From Roseomonas sp. KE0001 (GTDB taxonomy: Bacteria > Pseudomonadota > Alphaproteobacteria > Acetobacterales > Acetobacteraceae), in the NCBI RefSeq assembly GCF_016107285.1, contig NZ_RCVQ01000008.1, forward strand, positions 124,001 to 188,000: a stretch of DNA of 64,000 nt, written 5' to 3'. Under the pieces are notes generated by a model. It was not told the DNA's origin. It did no database searches and was given only the letters and a program-made list of their open reading frames with translations. Numbering within the stretch: the first letter of the stretch is position 1; every line of letters starts with the position of its first letter. Both the position numbers and the translations under genes were made by a program. Of this stretch, positions 1-10,000 are shown piece after piece.

Positions 1-96
1 CAACCCGGCGACGCCAATGAGCTGGGCTCCAACCTGGGCGGTCCCGTGGACGTCTTTCCCGGCAAGCCGCGCAAGCCTCGGCAATCGGGCGAGTAG
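1..96 (+). CDS. C-terminal fragment of an unidentified protein
   Basis: The first reading frame is open from the window edge to a TAG ending at base 96 and encodes 31 residues ending in KPRKPRQSGE. The fragment is hydrophilic, rich in Gly and Pro, with a basic tail. It is too short to assign. It is treated as coding because this frame shows a natural amino-acid mix, while the neighbouring frame gives an Arg/Ala/Ser-rich product typical of a GC-rich shadow. It would lie about 110 bases upstream of aroC on the same strand. Confidence 0.35.
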   Translation, partial: QPGDANELGSNLGGPVDVFPGKPRKPRQSGE

Positions 97-205
97 GGCC
101 GCGCGGGGCGGACCCTCCGCCACCGTCTGAGCGGCGGCATCTTCTCGGCCGGGTCCCGATCCCGCATAACCGGCGGCTTCCCGCCAACTGCCGGTGTCCC
201 TACCC

Positions 206-1312
206 ATGTCGCACAACAGCTTCGGCCATCTCTTCCGCGTCACGAGCTGGGGCGAGAGCCATGGTCCGGCGATCGGCGGCGTGGTGGATGGCTGCCCGCC
301 CGGCCTGCCGCTGAGCGAGGCCGATATCCAGCCCTTCCTCGACCGCCGCCGCCCCGGCCAGTCGAAGTTCGTCACCCAGCGGCAGGAGGCGGATCAGGTC
401 CGCATTCTCTCCGGCGTCTTCGAGGGGCTGACCACCGGCACGCCGATCAGCCTGCTGATCGAGAACACCGATCAGCGCAGCAAGGATTACGGCGAGATCC
501 GCGACCGCTTCCGGCCGGGCCATGCCGACCTCGCCTACCACCTCAAATACGGCGTGCGGGACTATCGCGGCGGCGGCCGCGCCTCGGCGCGGGAGACGGC
601 GGTGCGCGTCGCCGCCGGGGCCATCGCCCGCAAGGTGCTGGGGTCCGGAGTGAGCATCCGGGGCGCGTTGGTGGGCCTGGGGCCGCTCGGCATCGACCGC
701 GCCCGCTTCGACTGGGCCGAGGTCGGGCGCAACCCCTTCTTCTGCCCCGATCCGGCCGCCGTGCCGCTGTGGGAGGAGAAGCTCTCCGCCGTCCGCAAGG
801 CCGGCAGCAGCCTGGGCGCGATGATCGAGGTGGTGGCCGAGGGGCTGCCGCCGGGCCTCGGCGCGCCGCTCTACGGCAAGCTCGATGCCGAGATCGCGGC
901 GGCGCTGATGAGCATCAACGCGGTGAAGGGCGTCGAGATCGGCGAGGGTTTCGCCAGCGCCGCGCTGGATGGCGAGGCGAATGCGGACGAGATGCGCATG
1001 GGCGCGGACGGCGAGGTGGCGTTTCTCTCCAACCATGCCGGCGGCATCCTGGGCGGCATTTCCACCGGCCAGCCCGTCGTTGCCCGCTTCGCCGTCAAGC
1101 CGACCTCGTCGATCCTGACGCCGCGCCGCTCGGTGGACCGGTTCGGGGAGGAGGTGGAGGTGCTGACGAAGGGCCGGCACGATCCCTGCGTCGGCATCCG
1201 CGCCGTGCCGGTGGGCGAGGCCATGCTGGCCTGCGTCCTGGCCGACCACCTGCTGCGCCACCGCGCGCAGAATCCCGACGCGCCCGGCCGCCCCCGCCTG
1301 CCGCGCAACTAG
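206..1312 (+). CDS. aroC: Chorismate synthase
   Basis: Catalyses the last common step of aromatic biosynthesis, conversion of 5-enolpyruvylshikimate-3-phosphate to chorismate, using reduced FMN; cytosolic. The 368-residue product has the normal family length. The N-terminus [20 protein letters not shown] carries the GESHG signature. The [18 protein letters not shown] flavin/substrate segment follows at about residues 50-68, and [14 protein letters not shown] lies near the C-terminus. The ATG at 206 is preferred over the GTG at 194 because MSHNSFG is the family's normal start. A GC-rich hairpin follows the stop codon. Assignment is secure. Confidence 0.96.
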   Translation: MSHNSFGHLFRVTSWGESHGPAIGGVVDGCPPGLPLSEADIQPFLDRRRPGQSKFVTQRQEADQVRILSGVFEGLTTGTPISLLIENTDQRSKDYGEIRDRFRPGHADLAYHLKYGVRDYRGGGRASARETAVRVAAGAIARKVLGSGVSIRGALVGLGPLGIDRARFDWAEVGRNPFFCPDPAAVPLWEEKLSAVRKAGSSLGAMIEVVAEGLPPGLGAPLYGKLDAEIAAALMSINAVKGVEIGEGFASAALDGEANADEMRMGADGEVAFLSNHAGGILGGISTGQPVVARFAVKPTSSILTPRRSVDRFGEEVEVLTKGRHDPCVGIRAVPVGEAMLACVLADHLLRHRAQNPDAPGRPRLPRN

Positions 1313-1345
1313 GGCGGGCTCCTCCCGGCGCCACCCGGGCCCGCC
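1313..1345 (+). terminator. GC-rich hairpin after aroC
   Basis: Arms GGCGGGC (1313-1319) and GCCCGCC (1339-1345) form a 7-bp stem directly after the aroC stop codon. No U-rich tract follows, so it may be a weak terminator or a 3'-end stabiliser. Confidence 0.4.
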
Positions 1346-1449
1346 GCTCACAATCGCGTGCGCGGGGCGGCCGGCGGTCTGCTCCCTGTCCTCCGGGTGC
1401 CATCCGGGACGTTACCATCCGGCCAGATCAACAGACCGGAATCCCATTG

Positions 1450-2697
1450 ATGCCGCTTGCCGCCGCCCTGACCGACGCGGTGATCGCCGAGGCGGGCCAG
1501 CATCCGGAGGCGACCGCCGCCGAACTCTGCCGGGATCTGCGGGACCTGGCTGGCGCCGAACACTGGTCCCGACGCATGGCGGATCTGGCCGGGCTGGCCC
1601 GCCCGCGCTCCTGGACGGCCCGCGCGGCGCAGCGACGGCACGCGCTGGAACTGCTCCTGGACCGTCTCTCCGGCCCCGGTGAGGCCCCCGCTCCGAACCA
1701 GGCGGAGCAGGCGGTCCTCGCCCTGGCGCGCGAGGCGGTGCGGCTGGCCGACAGCCTGCCCAGGGCCGCGCGGGGCCGCCTGCGCGACCGGCTGCTGGCC
1801 GGCCTGGCCGGCGAGGCCACGCTGATCCCCCTGTTCCACCTGCTGCGCGAGGCGGGGCGGCAGCGCGCGCGCGGCTTCGAGGTGCGCTTCTCCGGCCTGA
1901 TCGACGGGACGCCGCACGACCTGCTGCTGCGGCGCGACGGCGCCGAGGCGGAACTCGCCTGCCTCACTCTCTCGGCCGAGGCCGGGCAGCCGGTGCAGCA
2001 TGGCCATTGGTGCGCCCTGATGGACGGCATCAACCCGGACCTGCAGACCTGGCTGGCGGCGCATCCCGGCCGCTACCTGCTGAAGATGACCCTGCCCTCG
2101 GGGCTGCGCGGGCCGGAGGACGTGGCCGGCCTGCAGCGGCAGGTCAGCGCCCTGCTGGCGGCGCAGAAACGGCAGGACCATTCCGAGGCGGCGGTGCTGA
2201 AGCTCGACCCGCTGGTCCTGGCCGGCGCCCGGGCCAGCGCGCAGGGGCTGCCGGAGCGGCTGCGCAGCCTCTTCGGCCCGGAGGCGCATCTGGCCGTCAC
2301 CGCCGATCCCGGCGGCGGCAGCGTCTTCGTCATGGCCGCCCGGGCGGGGCAGGAGGACGGCGTGGCCGCCGCCGCCGCCGCCGCCCTGGAGCGTGCCGTG
2401 GCCGAGCGGCTGGAAGGCCGCCGCCCGGGCATCCTGGCGCTCTTCCTGGACGATATCGAGCGGCATCGCTGGCTGGAGCTGCGGCAGAGCCTGGCGCTGG
2501 AGAGCGCGGTCCGGCGGATCTTCACCCGGCCCGATGTCAGCGCCCGCCTGGTCGCCGCCAGTTGCGCCACCCGGATGGAGCTGTTCGGGCCGTCGCGGCC
2601 GGATGAGGAGGATGAGGGGGAACTCCGCTTCCGCAACCCGGCGCATCTCGCCGCCCGCTGCGAGGCGCTGCTGCCGGCCATCCGCTCCACCGTCTAG
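1450..2697 (+). CDS. Conserved-looking hypothetical protein
   Basis: A 415-residue product that I do not recognise. It is Ala/Leu/Arg-rich, largely alpha-helical in character, with no signal peptide or membrane segment. The centre (about 150-230) reads as an alternating fold with the segment DLLLRRDGAEAELACLTL, and the C-terminus is acidic (PDEEDEGELRF). The start is the ATG at 1450, 137 bases after aroC. The open frame extends far upstream, but there it overlaps aroC and looks like a shadow. No clear Shine-Dalgarno sequence is visible. The helical pattern and restriction-like DLLL...E core might suggest a nucleic-acid-associated role, but this is not supported well enough to name. Confidence 0.7.
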   Translation: MPLAAALTDAVIAEAGQHPEATAAELCRDLRDLAGAEHWSRRMADLAGLARPRSWTARAAQRRHALELLLDRLSGPGEAPAPNQAEQAVLALAREAVRLADSLPRAARGRLRDRLLAGLAGEATLIPLFHLLREAGRQRARGFEVRFSGLIDGTPHDLLLRRDGAEAELACLTLSAEAGQPVQHGHWCALMDGINPDLQTWLAAHPGRYLLKMTLPSGLRGPEDVAGLQRQVSALLAAQKRQDHSEAAVLKLDPLVLAGARASAQGLPERLRSLFGPEAHLAVTADPGGGSVFVMAARAGQEDGVAAAAAAALERAVAERLEGRRPGILALFLDDIERHRWLELRQSLALESAVRRIFTRPDVSARLVAASCATRMELFGPSRPDEEDEGELRFRNPAHLAARCEALLPAIRSTV

Positions 2698-2842
2698 AAT
2701 TCCGTCGATTCCTCACCCAGATGACAGCATCGTGAGCGCCGCCGCGGGCCGCGCGGAAAAGTTTTGTCGCAGTGCTGACACTTTTGGAGGCATGCTGCGT
2801 TGCAGAAGTCCCGTAACAGCCGCGCCCCAGGATCAAGGCCCG

Positions 2843-2992
2843 ATGTCGGAACGTGACATGGATGCCAAGCTGGCGGAGCTTGACCGCCTGCTGAACGACC
2901 CCGAGGTCCAGATGGACCCGCATCGGGTATGGTCGCTGTTGCAGGAGATTTCCGGCGCGCAGAAGGGCAAGACCGCCCGGGCCGCGGCCTAG
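2843..2992 (+). CDS. Small 49-residue protein resembling a release-factor N-terminus
   Basis: Encodes 49 residues. The core ELDRLLNDPEVQMDPHRVW resembles the helical N-terminal segment of peptide-chain release factors, but nothing else of a release factor follows. The ATG at 2843 is preceded at short distance by AAGG. No paralogue or partner is visible nearby. Function unknown; the composition (acidic N-terminal half, basic tail KGKTARAAA) looks natural for a real small protein. An intergenic hairpin repeat begins at its stop codon. Confidence 0.55.
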   Translation: MSERDMDAKLAELDRLLNDPEVQMDPHRVWSLLQEISGAQKGKTARAAA

Positions 2993-3038
2993 AGCAGATC
3001 CCGATCCGGTGGAATCACCGGAGCGGGCGAAGATGCTC
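2992..3038. repeat. REP-like intergenic hairpin, copy 1
   Basis: Outer arms GAGCA (2992-2996) and TGCTC (3034-3038) enclose a perfect inner stem CCGGTG/CACCGG (3006-3011, 3016-3021) with a GAAT loop. A shorter relative sharing GAGCATCTTC and the complement of AGATCCCGATC lies at 33219-33243 in opposite orientation. This suggests a dispersed intergenic repeat that could also terminate the preceding small gene. Confidence 0.45.
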
Positions 3039-3118
3039 GCAGAGACAAATGGCCGAATCGTTTGCCGTGAGCCGGTGCGAACGGCAGACGCTCGAGAAGG
3101 GCAGCGCAGGACGCGGCC

Positions 3119-3859
3119 TCACGCGTCCCGGCGCGCCGCGATCAGGAACTCGCGGTTTCCCTCCGGGCCCAGGATGGGACTCGGCTCCACGCCCAGTACC
3201 CGCCAGCCCGGCAGGCCCTCCCACCAGCCCCGTACCCGGTCGCAGACCTCCTGGTGCACCGCCGGGTCCCGCACCACGCCGCCTTTGCCGACCTTCTCCG
3301 GCCCGGCCTCGAACTGCGGCTTGATCAGCGCCACCGCCCAGGCCTCCGGCGCCGCCAGGCCGAGCGCCGCCGGCAGCACGGTGGACAGGCCGATGAAGCT
3401 GGCGTCGCAGACCACGATTCCCGGCGCCTCCGGCACCAGCCCGGCGTCGAGTCGCCGGGCATTGGTCTTCTCCAGCACCACGACGCGCGGGTCGCTGCGC
3501 AGCTTCCAGGCCAGCTGGCCGTGCCCGACATCGACCGCGTAGACCCGTGCCGCGCCGCCCTGCAGCAGCACGTCCGTGAAGCCGCCGGTCGAGGCGCCGA
3601 CATCGACCGCGACGCGCCCGGCGGGGTCGAGCGCGAAATGGGACAGGGCATGGGCCAGCTTCATGCCGCCGCGGCTGACCCAGGGGTGCTCCTGCCCCTT
3701 CACCTCCAGCGGCGTGTCCTCCGCCACCGGCTGGCCCGGCTTGTCGATCCGCCGCGTCTGCGAGAACACCTTGCCCGCCATGATCAGCGCCTGCGCCCGG
3801 GCACGCGATTCGACCAGCCCGCGCTCGACCAGGGCGACGTCGGCTCGCTGCTTCGGCAT
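3119..3859 (-). CDS. tlyA: TlyA-family rRNA 2'-O-methyltransferase
   Basis: The 246-residue product has an N-terminal S4 RNA-binding domain (about 1-60, RADVALVERGLVESRARAQA), then the SRGGMKL linker and an FtsJ/RrmJ-type SAM-dependent methyltransferase domain. SAM-binding motif I is VAVDVGASTGGFTDVLLQ and the motif IV region is IKPQFE. TlyA proteins methylate the 2'-OH of rRNA cytidines and some are described as haemolysins; the rRNA role is the family's established one. The start at 3859 is chosen because AGGAGAGGAA precedes the ATG; the frame opens earlier but without family similarity. It is divergent from ispH. Confidence 0.9.
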   Translation of the reverse strand: MPKQRADVALVERGLVESRARAQALIMAGKVFSQTRRIDKPGQPVAEDTPLEVKGQEHPWVSRGGMKLAHALSHFALDPAGRVAVDVGASTGGFTDVLLQGGAARVYAVDVGHGQLAWKLRSDPRVVVLEKTNARRLDAGLVPEAPGIVVCDASFIGLSTVLPAALGLAAPEAWAVALIKPQFEAGPEKVGKGGVVRDPAVHQEVCDRVRGWWEGLPGWRVLGVEPSPILGPEGNREFLIAARRDA

Positions 3860-4030
3860 GATGGCTTCCTCTCCTGGCCGGCGCGCGCCCGGCCGCGGCG
3901 CGCTTCCGGGAATCTCCGGCGGAGGGGGTTTCCGACGGGACGGCGCGTCAGGCAAGCTTCACCTCGCGAAACTGCCATTGGGCGATCCGGCGGATGCTCC
4001 ATAGTGTCCGCGGGCGTCGCTGCCCGTCAG

Positions 4031-4108
4031 GACCGCCCACCGGAACGCCCATTGGGACGCCTACTGGGAACGCCTACTGGGAACGCCCACTGGGGACGCC
4101 TACTGGGG
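4031..4108. repeat. Degenerate 12-14 bp tandem repeat upstream of ispH
   Basis: Six head-to-tail units on the pattern AACGCCYAYTGGG occupy the divergent tlyA/ispH intergenic region, ending 14 bases before the ispH start. Unit lengths vary between 12 and 14 by gain or loss of A and G. A related half unit (ACTGCCATTGGG) lies at about 3970-3981. It could be a protein-binding array, or simply replication slippage in the 5' leader. Confidence 0.7.
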
Positions 4109-4122
4109 ACGAAGGATACCGC

Positions 4123-5136
4123 ATGCGTGTCTTGCTGGCCCAACCGAGAGGATTCTGCGCGGGGGTCGTCCGCGCCATCGACATTGTCGAGCGCGCGCTG
4201 GAGCGCTTCGGGGCGCCGGTCTATGTGCGGCATGAGATCGTGCACAACCGGCACGTGGTCGAGGACCTGCGGCGCAAGGGCGCGGTCTTCGTGGACAGCC
4301 TCGACGCGGTGCCGGACGGCGCCGTCACCATCTTCAGCGCCCATGGCGTCGCCCGTTCGGTCACCGCGGCGGCGGCGGCGCGCGGCCTGCCGGTGCTGGA
4401 CGCGACCTGCCCGCTGGTCGCCAAGGTGCATGTCCAGGCGCGGCGCTACCTGGCCCTGGGGCGGGTGGTCGTGCTGATCGGCCATGCCGGCCATGCCGAG
4501 GTGGAGGGCACGCTCGGGCAGGCCGGGGCGGGGGAGCGCATCCACCTGGTGCAGGACGCCGGCGAGGCGGCGCGGCTCGATCTGCCGCGCGACACGCCGC
4601 TCGCCTATGTCACCCAGACCACGCTGAGCGTCGATGACACGCGCGGCATCATCGAGGTGCTCGCCGCCCGCTTCCCGCGGCTGGAAGGCCCGGACGTGAG
4701 CGACATCTGCTATGCCACGCAGCATCGGCAGAGCGCGGTCCGGGATCTCTGCCGCGAGATCGACCTGCTGCTGGTCGTCGGCAGCCCGAGCAGTTCCAAT
4801 TCCAACCGGCTGCGCGAGATCGGCCTGGAGCTGGGCCTGCCCAGCCACCTCCTGCCCGACGGCGCGGCGCTCGACCCGGCCTGGCTGGAGGGCGTGGCGA
4901 CGGTGGGGCTGACCGCCGGCGCCTCGGCGCCGGAGGCGCAGGTGCTGGATGTGCTGGACGCGTTGCGCCGCCATGTCGAGGTTGAAGTCGTGCCGATGTC
5001 TGGTATCCGTGAGGATGTCGAGTTCCGTCTGCCCTCCGCGTTGCGGAAGCCGGCCGGGGCGGCGCCGGGACGGTCGGCCCCGCCCGTGACCGGTCCGCCC
5101 GTGACCGGCCCGCGGGTCCGGCCGGACGTCCGGTGA
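4123..5136 (+). CDS. ispH: 4-hydroxy-3-methylbut-2-enyl diphosphate reductase
   Basis: Last enzyme of the non-mevalonate (MEP) pathway: reduces HMBPP to IPP and DMAPP with a [4Fe-4S] cluster; cytosolic. The three cluster cysteines are in GFCAGV (residue about 12), DATCPLV and SDICYATQ. The family motifs [15 protein letters not shown] and TAGASAPE are all present. The product is 337 residues; the last ~25 (a Pro/Gly/Thr-Val repeat, [11 protein letters not shown]) form a low-complexity extension beyond the usual end. The ATG at 4123 begins the canonical [14 protein letters not shown]. It heads a pair with hpnH downstream and supplies C5 units to the hopanoid genes. Confidence 0.96.
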   Translation: MRVLLAQPRGFCAGVVRAIDIVERALERFGAPVYVRHEIVHNRHVVEDLRRKGAVFVDSLDAVPDGAVTIFSAHGVARSVTAAAAARGLPVLDATCPLVAKVHVQARRYLALGRVVVLIGHAGHAEVEGTLGQAGAGERIHLVQDAGEAARLDLPRDTPLAYVTQTTLSVDDTRGIIEVLAARFPRLEGPDVSDICYATQHRQSAVRDLCREIDLLLVVGSPSSSNSNRLREIGLELGLPSHLLPDGAALDPAWLEGVATVGLTAGASAPEAQVLDVLDALRRHVEVEVVPMSGIREDVEFRLPSALRKPAGAAPGRSAPPVTGPPVTGPRVRPDVR

Positions 5137-5219
5137 GCCGGACGGGCCGGCAGGACACTGAAATCAGCCCCTGGCGTCCCGGCCTGCCAATCGCCGGTTC
5201 GCGCCGAAGGAGAGAGTCT

Positions 5220-6452
<1,233 letters not shown>

Positions 6453-7088
6453 CGCGCGGAAGGCGCGCTCCGCCTCCCAGCCGGTGCGGATCAGCGCCGG
6501 CAGCTGCCACGGCGCGGCGGCGAGGGCGCGCAGCACGGCTGGCAGGTCGGTCCCGCCATCCGGCCGCATCCCGACCCGCGCCGCCGGCGGCAGGCTCCGC
6601 CCGGCCGCGTCCGACACCACCCGCGCCACCGCCAGCGGCAGGCCATGTCGCGCCGCGACCCGCGCCGCGACATGCGATTCCATGTCCACCGCCAGCGCGC
6701 CTGTCGCCGCATGCAGCGCGGCCTTCTCCGCCGCCTCGGCCACCATGGTGTCCCGCCCCAGCACCGTCCCCACCACCGCCCCGGGCAGCCGGCCCAGCAG
6801 CCGGTCGGCCCAGGCGGAGTCGGTCCCCGTCTCCCGCGCCGCCTCGCGCACCGCCCGGCCCACCACCCAGTCGCCCGGCGCCAGACCCGGCGCCAGCGCG
6901 CCGGCGATGCCGATGCTGATGACGCCGCGCGCCGCCGCCGCCCCGCGTTCCGCCGCCGCCTCCAGTGCCACCGCGTCGCCGCCGCCGGTCAGGACGAGGT
7001 GGCCGGGCGCCGCCAGGATGCGCGCCTCACGCCGCAGGCCGGTGAGGATGAGCAGGGTCATGGCGGTCAGGGATGCGCGGGCGCGCCC

Positions 7089-9047
7089 CTACATGCCCTG
7101 TGCCACGCGCCGCGTGTTGCTGCCGCGCAGGTTGCGGTAGCGCGCCAGGGCCCAGAGGGGGAAGAACTTCGGGTAGCCGTGGTAGCGCAGGTAGAAGACC
7201 CGCGGAAAGCCGCCGCCGGTGTAGCTCTCCTCCGGCCAGAGCCCGCCGGCGTCGCGGTTCCGCTGCAGCCAGCCGATGCCGCGCGCCACCGCCGGATCGT
7301 CCACCCGCCCCGCCGCCATCAGGCCCAGCAGGGCCCAGGCCGTCTGCGAGGCCGCCGAGGGCGCCGGCTCGTAGCCCCGATAGTCCAGCCTGTAGCTGCG
7401 GCAATCCTCGCCCCAGCCGCCATCCGGATTCTGGATGGCGGCCAGCCAGTCCGCCGCGCGCCGCACGGGCGCGGCCTCCGGCGCCAGGCCGGCGGCGTTC
7501 AGGGCGCAGAGCGCCGACCAGGTGCCGTAGATGTAGTTCACGCCCCAGCGCCCGAACCAGCTGCCATCCGCCTCCTGCTCGCCCTCCAGGCAGGCCAGGG
7601 CGGCGCGCATCCGCGGGCTGTCGGCCGGCTCGCCGAGCTGCGCCAGCATGCTGACGCAGCGGGCGGTGACATCGGCCGTGGGCGGGTCGAGCAGGGCGCC
7701 GTGGTCGGCGAAGGGGATGTTGTTCAGGTGGTGGTGCGTGTTGTCGGCATCGAAGGCGCCCCAGCCGCCATTGCGGCTCTGCAGCCCCGCCGTCCACTCG
7801 ACGGCGCGCTCGATCGCCGTGTCATGCGCCGCCGTGCCGTCCCGCCGGCGGGCCCGGTCGAGCGCCATGACGACCACGGCGGTGTCGTCGAGGTCGGGAT
7901 AATGGGCGTTGCGGTACTGGAAGGCCCAGCCGCCGGGCCGGACCCCCGGCCTCCGCTCGGCCCAGTCCCCCCTCACCTCCAGCTCCTGCAGCGGCTTCAG
8001 CCAGGCGAGGCCCCGCGTGGCGGCGGCCTCGGCGGCCGGGCCGCCGACCTCCATCAGCGCGTGGCTGGCCAGGGCGGTGTCCCAGACCGGCGAGACGCAG
8101 GGCTGGCAATAGGCCTCCTCCCCGCGGATCACGAGCAGCTTCTCGATGGCGCGGCGGGCGGTGGCGCGCTCGGGGTGCTCCGGCGGATAGCCCAGCGCGT
8201 CGTACATCATCACCGCGTTGGCCATGGCGGGGTAGATGGCGCCCAGCCCGTCCTCGCCGTTCAGCCGCTCGCGCACGAAGTCCAGGCAGCGGGCGATGGC
8301 CCGGCGGCGCAGCACCCGGGGCCAGAGCGGCTCGGCCGAGCGCAGCGCGCGGTCGAGCCCGTTGAAGAACAGCGCCCAGCCCCGGTGCTGGTGCTCCGCC
8401 ACCCAGCGCCGCGCCGCCCGCCCCTCGGCGAAGAGCTCCGGCACATGCACGCCGCGGGGATTGCGCGCCTTCCGGCGCAGCGCCGCCAGTACCAGCAGCG
8501 GCGCGACGACGGTGCGCGCCCAGTAGGACATGCGCGAGAGGTGAACCGGGAACCAGCGTGGCGCCAGGATCAGCTCGACCGGCATGACCGGCACGCGCGA
8601 CCACGGGATCTCGCCGTACTGCGCCAGCAGGATATGGGTGAAGACATTGCTGGCCCCGGCGCCCCCGGCGGCGAGGATCGCCGCGCGCGCGCGCGCCATG
8701 TGCGGCGCCTCCGGGCTGTCGCCGATCATCTTCAGGCAGAAATAGGCCTTCACCGAGGCGCTGACATCGAACGCCCCGCCATGGAACAGCGGCCAGCCGC
8801 CATCCTCGCCCTGGATGCGGCGAAGGTAGTTGCCGATGCGGCGCTCAAGATCACGATCCTCCGCCTCGCCGAGGTAGTGGCGCAGCAGGACGTACTCCGA
8901 GGGGATGGTGGCATCGGCCTCCAGCTCGAAGATCCAGTGGCCATCGGCGCGCTGCTGCCGCAGCAGGGCCTCCGCCGCGTCCTGGATCTCCGCCTCCAGC
9001 GCATCCGGCTCCCGGGCGGCGGCACATGCAAAGACGGCGTCGTTCAT
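7089..9047 (-). CDS. shc: Squalene-hopene cyclase
   Basis: Cyclises squalene to hopene and hopanol at the cytoplasmic membrane. The 652-residue product has the usual length. The catalytic DXDD motif is DLDD at residues 385-388. Several QW repeats are present, including QRADGHWIF near the N-terminus and, later, QSRNGGWGAFDADN, QEADGSWFGRW and QNPDGGWGED. The start MNDAVFACAA is the only sensible one. It lies 86 bases downstream of hpnD; in related clusters hpnE usually occupies this junction, and no trace of it is seen here. Confidence 0.96.
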   Translation of the reverse strand: MNDAVFACAAAREPDALEAEIQDAAEALLRQQRADGHWIFELEADATIPSEYVLLRHYLGEAEDRDLERRIGNYLRRIQGEDGGWPLFHGGAFDVSASVKAYFCLKMIGDSPEAPHMARARAAILAAGGAGASNVFTHILLAQYGEIPWSRVPVMPVELILAPRWFPVHLSRMSYWARTVVAPLLVLAALRRKARNPRGVHVPELFAEGRAARRWVAEHQHRGWALFFNGLDRALRSAEPLWPRVLRRRAIARCLDFVRERLNGEDGLGAIYPAMANAVMMYDALGYPPEHPERATARRAIEKLLVIRGEEAYCQPCVSPVWDTALASHALMEVGGPAAEAAATRGLAWLKPLQELEVRGDWAERRPGVRPGGWAFQYRNAHYPDLDDTAVVVMALDRARRRDGTAAHDTAIERAVEWTAGLQSRNGGWGAFDADNTHHHLNNIPFADHGALLDPPTADVTARCVSMLAQLGEPADSPRMRAALACLEGEQEADGSWFGRWGVNYIYGTWSALCALNAAGLAPEAAPVRRAADWLAAIQNPDGGWGEDCRSYRLDYRGYEPAPSAASQTAWALLGLMAAGRVDDPAVARGIGWLQRNRDAGGLWPEESYTGGGFPRVFYLRYHGYPKFFPLWALARYRNLRGSNTRRVAQGM

Positions 9048-9133
9048 GGTGCCGCCATTCTCCGCCCCTGTGCGCCGCCGGGCAAGCGGCGAAGCCCACG
9101 CCTGGCGATCAAGCCCGGGTCATTCCGCACGCG

Positions 9134-10000
9134 TCACCGCATCAGCCAGCAGCGCGCCACCAGCGCGAGCAGGCGCGGCTTGCCGATGCGGACGCGGCGG
9201 CGCGGCGGCGCCCAGCCGGCGGCGCGCATGTCCCGCAGCAGGGCGCTGTAGACCGCCTGCATCAGCCGCGGCGCCAGCAGCCGGCCGCGCGGGCGGCCGC
9301 GCAGCAGCCGGTCGGCGGTGGCGAAATACGCTTCGGCGCGCCCGGCGAGGACGCGGCAGGCGGCCTCCACCCGGGCATCGGCGAGCACCGTGGCGGGGTC
9401 GTCCGACTCGATACCCGCCTGCCGCAGAAGCTCGGCCGGCAGGTAGAGGCGGCCGATGGCGGCGTCCTCGTCGAGGTCGCGCAGGATGTTGGTGAGCTGC
9501 AGCGCCCGGCCGAGATCCCGCGCCAGGGCCAGGCCCGGAGCCTCCTCCATGCCGAAGACGCGGGTGGAGAGGCGGCCGACGGCGCTGGCCACGCGGTCGC
9601 AGTAGAGGTCGAGCGTGGCCTCGTCCGGGGCGCGGAGATCGGCCTCGACATCCATCGCCATGCCGTCGATCACCGCCAGGAAGTCGGCCTGCCGCAGCCC
9701 GAAGTCGCGCACCGCCGGGGCCAGGAAGGCGGCACGCCCCGCCGGCGCCCCTGCGTAGAGCGCCGCCAGATCGGCGCGCCAGCGGTCGAGCTCCCTGGCG
9801 CGGAGGGCGCGCGGGCGGGTGCCGTCATCGGCGATGTCGTCCACCTGCCGGCAGAAGGCGTAGATGGCGAACATCGCCTCGCGCTCGCGCCGGGGCATCA
9901 GCCGCATGGCGGCGTAGAAGGAGCTGCCGCTGACCTGGGCGCGCAACGCCTCGGCCTCCGGCACCGCCTGCAGCGGCAGGGCACCGCCCCCGGCGCTCAT
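9134..10000 (-). CDS. hpnD: Presqualene diphosphate synthase
   Basis: Condenses two farnesyl diphosphates to presqualene diphosphate. The 288-residue protein is of the squalene/phytoene synthase family, with the two Asp-rich metal sites FCRQVDDIADD (about residue 50) and NILRDLDEDA, plus SSFYAAMRLMPRR near the N-terminus. The ATG at 10000 overlaps the hpnC stop by 4 bases (ATGA), implying translational coupling. The longer open frame upstream overlaps hpnC and hpnB and is discarded. Confidence 0.94.
   Translation of the reverse strand: MSAGGGALPLQAVPEAEALRAQVSGSSFYAAMRLMPRREREAMFAIYAFCRQVDDIADDGTRPRALRARELDRWRADLAALYAGAPAGRAAFLAPAVRDFGLRQADFLAVIDGMAMDVEADLRAPDEATLDLYCDRVASAVGRLSTRVFGMEEAPGLALARDLGRALQLTNILRDLDEDAAIGRLYLPAELLRQAGIESDDPATVLADARVEAACRVLAGRAEAYFATADRLLRGRPRGRLLAPRLMQAVYSALLRDMRAAGWAPPRRRVRIGKPRLLALVARCWLMR

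Noticed and set aside
6645-9251. 868-residue open frame antisense to shc and hpnG
   Set aside because: The product is Arg/Gly/Ala/His-rich with no fold pattern, and the opposite strand carries complete conserved genes; long antisense frames are expected at this GC content.
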